A stretch of 7,052 nt of DNA from RGIG426 sp045598065 (lineage in GTDB: Bacteria; Bacillota; Clostridia; Oscillospirales; Acutalibacteraceae). Both the position numbers and the translations under genes were made by a program. The stretch spans positions 1-7,052 of the forward strand of contig JAZLLJ010000066.1 of assembly GCA_045598065.1 (NCBI GenBank), written 5' to 3'. Positions 1 through 5,136 of the stretch are shown here, in pieces; the first letter of the stretch is position 1, and the number at the start of each line of letters is the position of its first letter. Under the pieces are notes generated by a model. That model saw only the letters and a list, made by a program, of their open reading frames with translations. It was not told where the DNA came from and made no database searches.

Positions 1-207
1 AAGGATGTTGAGAAACTCGACGTGGACGACCTCGGTGATTTCAAAGACGCGTTTGACAGCGCGAATATGCCGATCACCCAATCCGCTACCGCGACCATCT
101 CTTTCGATGTGTCCTACGAAGGAGAATCCAACTCGCAGGAAATGGTGTTGACCTGCTATCAATGCGAGGGAGACTGGTACTGCATTGGTGATCTCAGCGA
201 TTTCTAA
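1..207 (+). CDS. C-terminal end of an unknown protein, possibly NTF2/DUF4878-like (5' truncated)
   Basis: The reading frame is open from base 1 and ends at TAA 205-207, so this is the last 68 codons of a gene that starts before the window. A GTG at 22 is in frame but lacks a convincing Shine-Dalgarno, and the frame is open upstream of it, so I do not treat it as the start. The visible part is acidic, with alternating hydrophobic residues suggesting beta strands, and it ends in a GDWYCIGD motif. That resembles the GKWYIDWYGD end of the convergent protein at 261-938 and is typical of small NTF2/cystatin-like extracytoplasmic domains (DUF4878 and relatives). A shared fold is an inference from this short match. 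No function can be assigned. A hairpin terminator follows 13 bases after the stop. Confidence 0.72.
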   Translation, partial: KDVEKLDVDDLGDFKDAFDSANMPITQSATATISFDVSYEGESNSQEMVLTCYQCEGDWYCIGDLSDF

Positions 208-220
208 TAGAATCCTCTTT

Positions 221-250
221 CGGGAGCGCCGTTTGGCGCTCCCGATTTTG
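221..250 (+). terminator. Rho-independent terminator after the left-edge gene
   Basis: A perfect 10-bp stem, CGGGAGCGCC (221-230) and GGCGCTCCCG (235-244), encloses a GTTT loop and is followed by ATTTTG. It lies just after the stop of the + strand gene ending at 207. The minus-strand gene ending at 261 also reads into the hairpin, but on that strand the stem is followed by AAAGAGG rather than a U-run. I therefore call it mainly a + strand terminator; it may still protect minus-strand 3' ends. Confidence 0.85.
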
Positions 251-260
251 TGCAAAAGAT

Positions 261-938
261 TTAATAGTAGAGGTAGAGGAGATCTCCGTACCAATCAATA
301 TACCATTTTCCTTTGTATTTGACGACGACGAGTTCTTCTTCCTTCTCCTTGTCGTTAAATTCAAACTCAATCTTTACGGTTTTGGCATCGGAGATGTTGA
401 TGAGACAATCATCGTCCCATTCATCTGTGAGTTCTTCCAGCTCGTCTTCTTTCATATCCTTGACTTTTTTGATTTCAAGGTCTTCGATTTCCCAACTTTT
501 GCCGTACGAGTCTTCCGTATCATCAAAACGGTCGTCGATGTCTTCAATGAAATCGTCTCTTTCTTTATTTCTTTCTTTCTTTGCGACGCTTAACGCTTTG
601 CTCGGGTAGCAGATATCCACGATCTTATCGGAATCTCGGTCGTTTATGGCTTCGACGTACGCTTCCACCGCTTTTTCGGGGGAGCTGGCGCCTTTGCCGC
701 CGCCGACACTCGTCAGCAGAATAATCGCACCGACAATCACCACCGCAACAACGGCGACGATAATGATGATTTTGACGATGTTGTTATTATTGTTGTTCGG
801 GGCGGAATAGCCGTAAGGATCCGTAGCGACAGGAGCCGGTTGGGCCGCGCCAGAAACCGGGGCATACGGGGCACCGCAAGCGGGGCAGGAAACCGCCATA
901 TCGTCTAAAGCGGTACCGCAGTTGTTACAGAATTTCAT
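261..938 (-). CDS. Zinc-ribbon membrane protein with extracytoplasmic NTF2/DUF4878-like domain
   Basis: This 225-residue protein begins with a zinc ribbon whose ligands are C4/C7 (CNNC) and C18/C21 (CPAC). A Pro/Ala linker and a run of six Asn (48-53) follow, then one very hydrophobic transmembrane helix (about 54-77). The rest (about 85-225) is highly charged and begins SPEKAVEAYVEAIND, typical of DUF4878/NTF2-like domains, and ends GKWYIDWYGD. Topology is probably ribbon inside and domain outside. The ATG at 938 is well supported: AGGAGGG (947-953) lies 8 bases upstream on the minus strand, and a strong promoter lies further out. Such zinc_ribbon_2-type membrane proteins are common in Firmicutes, mostly without known function; sensing or binding at the envelope is only an inference. 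It is convergent with the left-edge gene and divergent from thyX. Confidence 0.9.
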   Translation of the reverse strand: MKFCNNCGTALDDMAVSCPACGAPYAPVSGAAQPAPVATDPYGYSAPNNNNNNIVKIIIIVAVVAVVIVGAIILLTSVGGGKGASSPEKAVEAYVEAINDRDSDKIVDICYPSKALSVAKKERNKERDDFIEDIDDRFDDTEDSYGKSWEIEDLEIKKVKDMKEDELEELTDEWDDDCLINISDAKTVKIEFEFNDKEKEEELVVVKYKGKWYIDWYGDLLYLYY

Positions 939-984
939 AAATGGAACCCTCCTAAAATAGATGTGGGGGAAATTGCTTTAGCTC

Positions 985-1013
985 AGTATACCTCTTTTTG
1001 GAAGAGTTGTCAA
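985..1013 (-). promoter_or_regulatory. Sigma-A promoter of the zinc-ribbon gene
   Basis: Read on the minus strand, a perfect -35 TTGACA (1008-1013) and a -10 TATACT (985-990) are separated by exactly 17 bases. Transcription would start near 978, giving a leader of about 40 bases with AGGAGGG before the ATG at 938. The spacer contains a small inverted repeat, CTCTT/AAGAG (992-1006). Confidence 0.85.
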
Positions 1014-1061
1014 GATAAAAAGATAAAGAAGACTATTAAATAAGTATTTCTTCAAAAAAAC

Positions 1062-1090
1062 TTGCAATTTGTGGGGGGATTTGCTATACT
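1062..1090 (+). promoter_or_regulatory. Extended -10 sigma-A promoter of the thyX operon
   Basis: A -35 TTGCAA (1062-1067) and a -10 TATACT (1085-1090) are 17 bases apart, and TGC directly before the -10 makes it an extended -10 promoter. The spacer holds a run of six Gs (1073-1078). The predicted start is near 1097, giving a leader of about 55 bases before the thyX ATG. I see no riboswitch or attenuator in that leader. The divergent promoter's -35 lies 48 bases away across an A/T-rich stretch. Confidence 0.82.
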
Positions 1091-1151
1091 ATCTCTAACT
1101 GGATAACTTTGTGTTTTTGCGCTATATTATTTGGAAAAGGCGGTTTTTGCG

Positions 1152-1922
1152 ATGAGAGTTACGTTGATTACTTACACGCCCCATCCGGAGCAGACGATTG
1201 CTTCGGCGGCGCGTCTTTGCTATTCGGCGGCGTCTATTGACGACCTGCGCGAGAAAATGACAGAGGAAAAGGCGGCTTCTTTTGTGGAGATGCTGTCCGA
1301 ACTTGGTCACGAAAGCCCGGTGGAACACGCCTCGTTTACGTTTGGCATCGAGGGCGTATCCCGTTCGTTGCTTGCGCAAATCACGCGTCACCGCATCGCA
1401 TCCTACAGTGTGCAGAGTCAGCGCTACGTCCGCGAGGCGCAGTTTGAATACGTTCTGCCGCCGGAAATCGCCGCTGTGCCGGAAGCAAAGGCGGAGTTTT
1501 TGGTCGCGATGGAAGAGGACCAGCGCCACTATGAGCGCTTGACCGAGATTCTTGTGAAAAAGCACGAAGCCACGTTTTTGGCAGAGGGCAAAGAGGAGAA
1601 AGAAGCCCATCGTGCCGCCGAGAAAAAGGCGATTGAGGATGCGCGGTTTGTACTTCCGAATGCTTGCTGCACCAAGATTCTTTTGACGATGAATGCGCGC
1701 AGTCTCCAAAATATGTTCCGTCAGCGCTGCTGTATGCGCGCTCAGTGGGAAATCCGCGAAATGGCGGAGCAGATGCTCAAATGCTGTGTTGAGGTGGCGC
1801 CGACACTCTTCTGCAAAGCCGGACCTGCGTGCGTTGCCGGCCCGTGTCCGGAAGGAAAAATGTGCTGTGGCAAGACCACTGAAGTGCGTGCCAAATACGC
1901 CGCCATCAAGGGGCAAAAATAA
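1152..1922 (+). CDS. thyX: Flavin-dependent thymidylate synthase ThyX
   Basis: ThyX converts dUMP to dTMP using FAD, NADPH and methylenetetrahydrofolate; it is unrelated to ThyA. The 256-residue product carries the signature RHR-x7-S at R79-H80-R81 to S89, the HESPVEH segment (53-59), and the late block with NAR (181-183), R192 and AQWEIR (197-202). ATG 1152 is chosen because family members start MxVTL-like and AAGGCGG (1137-1143) sits 8 bases upstream; an in-frame TTG at 1131 would add seven residues unlike the family. The last 90 residues are rich in cysteine (C172, C173, C193, C194, C211, C212, C221, C227, C232, C238, C239), including a GPCPEGKMCCG segment. From memory this tail occurs in clostridial ThyX; a metal-binding role is a guess. 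It is the first gene of the operon, and its TAA overlaps the next gene's ATG by one base. Confidence 0.96.
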   Translation: MRVTLITYTPHPEQTIASAARLCYSAASIDDLREKMTEEKAASFVEMLSELGHESPVEHASFTFGIEGVSRSLLAQITRHRIASYSVQSQRYVREAQFEYVLPPEIAAVPEAKAEFLVAMEEDQRHYERLTEILVKKHEATFLAEGKEEKEAHRAAEKKAIEDARFVLPNACCTKILLTMNARSLQNMFRQRCCMRAQWEIREMAEQMLKCCVEVAPTLFCKAGPACVAGPCPEGKMCCGKTTEVRAKYAAIKGQK

Positions 1923-2575
1923 TGGGCAAACTCTGTGTGATTGATGGGTTGGACGGTTGCGGAAAGTCTACGCAACTCGAACAAATCCATACGCGACTGG
2001 CGGCGATGGGTGTGGATTTTCGGGAAATTTCGTTTCCCGATTATGCAGAGCCTTCGTCCGCTTTGGTAAAACAATACTTGGCAGGGGAGTTCGGTGAGGA
2101 TGCAAGCCCGTTCGCTGCCTCGTCCTTTTATGCGGTGGACCGTTACGCGAGTTTCCAAAAATTCTGGAAAGCGGACTACGAAGCGGATAAACTCATTGTT
2201 GCCGCTCGCTATACGACTTCCAACGCGATTTACCAGTTGGCACGTTCGCCCCGTGAAACGTGGGATGCGTTCCTTGACTGGATGGAAGATTACGAATATG
2301 AAAAACTGGGACTTCCGCGCCCCGACGCGGTGTGTTTTCTCGATATGCCGCTTGCGGTGTCCCAACGACTGATGACCGAGCGCTACAACGGCGACGAATC
2401 CAAAAAAGACCTGCACGAACGCAACGTCAAGTTTCTTGAAACCTGCCGAGAGGCCGCGCTTTATGCCGCCAAACGGTGGAATTGGACGGTCATTCCCTGT
2501 GGCGAGGGTGACAAGCCGTTCTCGATTGAAACAGTAACCAAGTCGCTGATGGAGTGGCTGAAACCCTTTATTTAA
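1922..2575 (+). CDS. tmk: Thymidylate kinase family protein (dTMP kinase)
   Basis: This 217-residue P-loop kinase should phosphorylate dTMP to dTDP using ATP. The Walker A loop GLDGCGKST lies at residues 9-17. SFPDY (37-41) matches the FP-type second motif of eukaryote-like TMKs. FYAVDRYASF (69-78) corresponds to the FYAA/SANR helix, and the RYTTSNAIYQ block (96-105) to the substrate-binding DR[Y/H]xxSxxAYQ motif. At that motif the usual Asp is Ala (A95). The Arg-rich lid region is MTERYNGDESKKDLHERN. The start is fixed by the TAATG overlap with thyX and by AAGGGG (1908-1913) 8 bases upstream, which implies translational coupling. Lying directly after thyX supports dTMP as substrate. A related deoxynucleoside kinase remains possible, and the organism may carry another tmk elsewhere. 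Confidence 0.88.
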   Translation: MGKLCVIDGLDGCGKSTQLEQIHTRLAAMGVDFREISFPDYAEPSSALVKQYLAGEFGEDASPFAASSFYAVDRYASFQKFWKADYEADKLIVAARYTTSNAIYQLARSPRETWDAFLDWMEDYEYEKLGLPRPDAVCFLDMPLAVSQRLMTERYNGDESKKDLHERNVKFLETCREAALYAAKRWNWTVIPCGEGDKPFSIETVTKSLMEWLKPFI

Positions 2576-2632
2576 GCGAGTTTACGCGGTGTAATGGCAA
2601 AGCCCTTTACAGAAAGTCAAGGAGGAAATGCT

Positions 2633-3172
2633 ATGATTTACGTGTTTTTGGCGAACGGATTTGAAGAAGTGGAAGCGCTGACACCGGTGGACGTTCTTCG
2701 CCGTGGCGGCGTGGACGTGAAAACCGTCGGCATCGGCGACGACGTTATCGTCGGTTCACACGGAATTCCCGTGGTTGCCGATTTGGAAGAGGATGAGGTA
2801 GACTTTGATGCGCTTTCCGGCGTAGTGCTTCCGGGCGGAATGCCGGGAACGAGAAATCTTGATGCATCCGAAACGGTGAAAGCTGCGCTTGACGTTGCCA
2901 ACAAAAAAGGCGTGCTCATCGCCGCAATTTGCGCTGCGCCGTCGGTGCTGGGGCACAACGGTTTGCTCAAAGCCAAACGTGCCACTTGCTTTCCTGGATT
3001 TGAAAGCGAACTTTCGGGCGCTATACTTTGCGATGACCTTACCGTAACCGACGGTAACGTTGTAACCGGAAAAGGTGCAGGTGCGGCGCTCCCGTTTGCG
3101 TTGGCGCTTTTAGCATATCTTAAAGGCGCGGATGTGGCCGATGCGGTAAAAAGTGCGTTGCAGTGCCGCTGA
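2633..3172 (+). CDS. DJ-1/PfpI family protein (YajL/DJ-1-like)
   Basis: The 179-residue product spans the whole length of a single-domain DJ-1 protein. It shows the GFEEVEALTPVDVLRR start, with E14 aligning to DJ-1 Glu18, the VVLPGGMPG turn (64-72), and the nucleophile elbow AAICAAP with C100 aligning to DJ-1 Cys106. The catalytic or redox Cys/Glu pair is therefore intact. Family members are described as glyoxalase III, as disputed protein deglycases, or as redox-responsive chaperones; the sequence cannot choose among these. ATG 2633 is preferred because AAGGAGG (2619-2625) lies 7 bases upstream. An in-frame ATG at 2594 would add 13 residues, lacks such a site, and would place the Shine-Dalgarno inside the coding region. 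It lies 57 bases after the kinase with no terminator or convincing promoter between, so it is probably co-transcribed. Its link to dTMP synthesis or cell wall work is unknown. Confidence 0.93.
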   Translation: MIYVFLANGFEEVEALTPVDVLRRGGVDVKTVGIGDDVIVGSHGIPVVADLEEDEVDFDALSGVVLPGGMPGTRNLDASETVKAALDVANKKGVLIAAICAAPSVLGHNGLLKAKRATCFPGFESELSGAILCDDLTVTDGNVVTGKGAGAALPFALALLAYLKGADVADAVKSALQCR

Positions 3173-3217
3173 ACTTAAACGATTTTTTTCATCATACACC
3201 GAGAGGAGTGTCTTTCT

Positions 3218-5077
3218 GTGAGCGAATTTGATAACGGACAAAGCCCGTTTGAGACAGAGGCGGAACGCGTCGCCCGGGAACGGAAAGAAAAAGTGGCGGG
3301 ATTCCGCCTGAATATTGATCCGGAAGAGATGGTTTCTTCGCCATCCTATACGCCGAAGCGCAAAGCGCCGCCGCTTCGCCGAGAGGAAGAACCGGCGATT
3401 CACACCGTACCGTCGGCATTCCGTCACACACCGACTTCCGTCGAGGATAATGAGGAAAAACCTGTCCAAAAATCGCCGGATGCGGTCAATGCCATTGCCG
3501 CGGCAGTGGCGGCGAAGTTGGACGAAGAGGGAGACATCGCCGCGTGGAATCGACCGGTGCAACCGGAAGAAAAACCGGCGCAACCGGAAGAAAAGCCGCA
3601 GGATGACGGTTCGTGGAGTCTTCCCGAAAATCCGAAAGATGAAGCCCCTTTGAACACGGTTTCCGAGCCGTCTGATTCGGACAGCCTTTCTTGGGCCTAT
3701 CCCACCAAACCGGAAGACGATGCGGTTTTGGATACACCGAAAGAGGCGACGTCGGAGTCTCCGCTTTCGGAGAAAATCGAAGAAACCCCGGCGGAGACGG
3801 AGAACCCGTTTTTGGTGGCGGAAGAAGCGCCGCAACCGTCGCCGGAGATCGATACACCGGTATACGTTGTGCCGATTGACGACGATGCGCCGGTTCGCAT
3901 TTTGGACGAAGAAGAGGAAACTCCGGTGGATCCTAACGCACCGGTGCATATCCTCGATGAAGAAGAGCCTTATGTGGGAAAAGAAGAAAAGCACATCTCG
4001 TGTATGGGTGTGATTTTTTACCTGATGTGTGTGTTGGCGGTTTCCTGTGTGTTGGCGTTCATCGGTGTGACCAGTGGGTTGGATATGTTGGGACTCAACA
4101 AGTCGGACGATTTGATTGATATCACCATTCCCGAAGGCGCTGACAGCAAAGAGGTGGCGGCCATCCTTCACGAGAAAGATATTGTTAACCGCCCGTTGAT
4201 TTTCCGCCTGTTCTCCAAAGTTACCCACGCGGACGGCCATTATTACCCCGGTGAGTATACTATTGCCGCCAACTCCGGTTATCAAAGCATCATTTCGCAG
4301 TTGCAGACAGAGGGCGAACGGGAAACGGTGACGATTACGATTCCCGAGGGCTACAACGTCAAAGATATTGCGAAATTGCTCGATGAAAACGGCGTGTGCG
4401 AGGAGAGTAAATTCCTGTCTGAGTTAGAGGAAGGCGATTTCTCCGCGTTTAGCTTCGTCAGTGAAATTCCGGAAGTTGGTGAGGGTACGAAACATCCGTA
4501 CCGTATTTACCGGTTTGAAGGGTATTTGTTCCCCGACACCTACACGTTCTACAAAGATTGCAGTCCGCATTCGGCTATCGAAAAATTCTTTGAAAACTTC
4601 GAAAGCCGTGTGGATACGAAGATGATGTCCACCATCAAGGCAAACGATATGGAACTGGATGGGGTGATAATCCTGGCTTCCATCCTGCAAATGGAGGCAG
4701 ACAACCGCTTGGATATGGAAAGAATGGCTTGTGTTTTCCATAACCGTTTAAACGATCCGGCAAACTTCCCGCAACTGCAATCGGACGTAACCACCGAGTA
4801 CGTGGAGAATTTCATTCCCGATGCCGACGAAAACAACCTCAACTATCAGGCGTACAGTACGTATAACTGTGAAGGGTTGCCGACCGGACCGATTTGCAAC
4901 CCCGGTCTTGCGGCATTGAACGCGGTGATAAATCCCAGCGAGGAGTCTGATATAGTGAATTGCTGCTACTTCGCAACGGACACCAGTGTCGATCCCACGG
5001 TCACCTACTATTCCGAAACCTTCGATGAGCATATGGCCATCTGCCGTAAATACGGTATCGGTGTGCACGGCGAGTGA
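3218..5077 (+). CDS. mltG: Endolytic peptidoglycan transglycosylase MltG (YceG family) with long acidic cytosolic tail
   Basis: MltG cleaves nascent glycan strands at the membrane and is thought to end their elongation. The 619-residue protein has a cytosolic region of about 258 residues, rich in Pro, Glu and Asp and probably disordered, then one transmembrane helix (about 260-284). The YceG/MltG region (about 298-615) follows, with a LysM-like part including IPEGYNVKDIAKLL (375-388). The catalytic part has EGYLFPDTYTF (434-444), ASILQMEA (487-494) and YNCEGLPTGPI (549-559). E493 aligns with E. coli Glu218, the catalytic residue, while the preceding conserved Glu (E. coli 216) is Gln491. Length exceeds the usual 330-400 residues because of the tail, which contains two sets of internal repeats. 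GTG 3218 is supported by AGAGGAG (3202-3208), 9 bases upstream. It sits 45 bases after the DJ-1 gene and 59 bases before the PBP gene. Confidence 0.95.
   Translation: MSEFDNGQSPFETEAERVARERKEKVAGFRLNIDPEEMVSSPSYTPKRKAPPLRREEEPAIHTVPSAFRHTPTSVEDNEEKPVQKSPDAVNAIAAAVAAKLDEEGDIAAWNRPVQPEEKPAQPEEKPQDDGSWSLPENPKDEAPLNTVSEPSDSDSLSWAYPTKPEDDAVLDTPKEATSESPLSEKIEETPAETENPFLVAEEAPQPSPEIDTPVYVVPIDDDAPVRILDEEEETPVDPNAPVHILDEEEPYVGKEEKHISCMGVIFYLMCVLAVSCVLAFIGVTSGLDMLGLNKSDDLIDITIPEGADSKEVAAILHEKDIVNRPLIFRLFSKVTHADGHYYPGEYTIAANSGYQSIISQLQTEGERETVTITIPEGYNVKDIAKLLDENGVCEESKFLSELEEGDFSAFSFVSEIPEVGEGTKHPYRIYRFEGYLFPDTYTFYKDCSPHSAIEKFFENFESRVDTKMMSTIKANDMELDGVIILASILQMEADNRLDMERMACVFHNRLNDPANFPQLQSDVTTEYVENFIPDADENNLNYQAYSTYNCEGLPTGPICNPGLAALNAVINPSEESDIVNCCYFATDTSVDPTVTYYSETFDEHMAICRKYGIGVHGE
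3560..3601 (+). repeat. Tandem 7-residue repeat in the MltG tail
   Basis: Two adjacent 21-base units encode QPEEKPA and QPEEKPQ (MltG residues 115-128). The DNA copies are nearly identical, so this is a recent in-frame tandem duplication or slippage product. It lies in the region predicted to be disordered and adds only acidic, Pro-rich linker. Confidence 0.8.
3884..3967 (+). repeat. Two copies of an APV-x-ILDEEE motif in the MltG tail
   Basis: DAPVRILDEEE (MltG residues 223-233) and NAPVHILDEEE (240-250) recur with a 17-residue period, just inside the transmembrane helix (about 260-284). Unlike the rest of the tail these units mix hydrophobic and acidic residues, as short linear binding motifs do. 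The DNA copies differ more than the protein copies, so the similarity may be maintained by selection. A docking role is an inference. Confidence 0.7.
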
Positions 5078-5091
5078 TTCAATGATTAAAA

Positions 5092-5136
5092 CCTCCCATT
5101 TGCGGGCATTCTACCTGCGAATGGGAGGCTTTTTTT
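5092..5136 (+). terminator. Terminator-like hairpin containing the pbp ribosome binding site
   Basis: Bases 5092-5106 pair with 5114-5128 in a 15-bp stem with two G-U wobbles and a 7-base loop, followed by one C and seven Ts (5130-5136). This has the form of a strong intrinsic terminator 14 bases after the mltG stop. Four As before the left arm would give a short U-run on the other strand. The T-tract ends exactly at the ATG of the next gene (5137), and the 3' arm supplies that gene's GGGAGG (5123-5128). The element could therefore end the thyX-mltG transcript and, in read-through RNA, hide the ribosome binding site. Confidence 0.85.
5123..5128 (+). promoter_or_regulatory. Ribosome binding site of the pbp gene, within the hairpin 3' arm
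   Basis: GGGAGG lies 8 bases before ATG 5137, an ideal spacing, and it is the only Shine-Dalgarno candidate for this gene. It pairs fully with CCTCCC (5092-5097) in the hairpin, so it should be inaccessible whenever the stem forms. Confidence 0.8.

Noticed and set aside
313..609. 98-residue Ser-rich open frame on the + strand
   Set aside because: Antisense shadow of the acidic, Lys/Glu-rich zinc-ribbon gene; low-complexity product and no ribosome binding site.
1131..1151. TTG start for thyX seven codons upstream
   Set aside because: No well-spaced Shine-Dalgarno, and the added residues do not match the family start; ATG 1152 has AAGGCGG at 8 bases.
1097..1151. Riboswitch or attenuator in the thyX leader
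   Set aside because: Only about 55 bases long and without a recognisable structured motif.
1122..1916. 264-residue open frame on the minus strand across thyX
   Set aside because: Arg/His/Phe-rich product with no recognisable motif, lying wholly opposite the well-supported thyX.
2591..2611. Possible hairpin (GTAA..GGC / GCC..TTAC) between tmk and the DJ-1 gene
   Set aside because: Short, bulged stem with no T-run; not a terminator.
2594..2632. Earlier ATG for the DJ-1 gene
   Set aside because: AAGGAGG at 2619-2625 clearly serves ATG 2633, where the DJ-1 homology begins.
3173..3217. T-run (seven Ts near 3183) after the DJ-1 gene as a terminator
   Set aside because: No stable stem directly before it; mltG follows closely with its own ribosome binding site.
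3110..4285. 391-residue open frame on the minus strand across mltG
   Set aside because: Arg/Phe-rich translation caused by the GAA/GAC-rich codons of the MltG tail; no family features.
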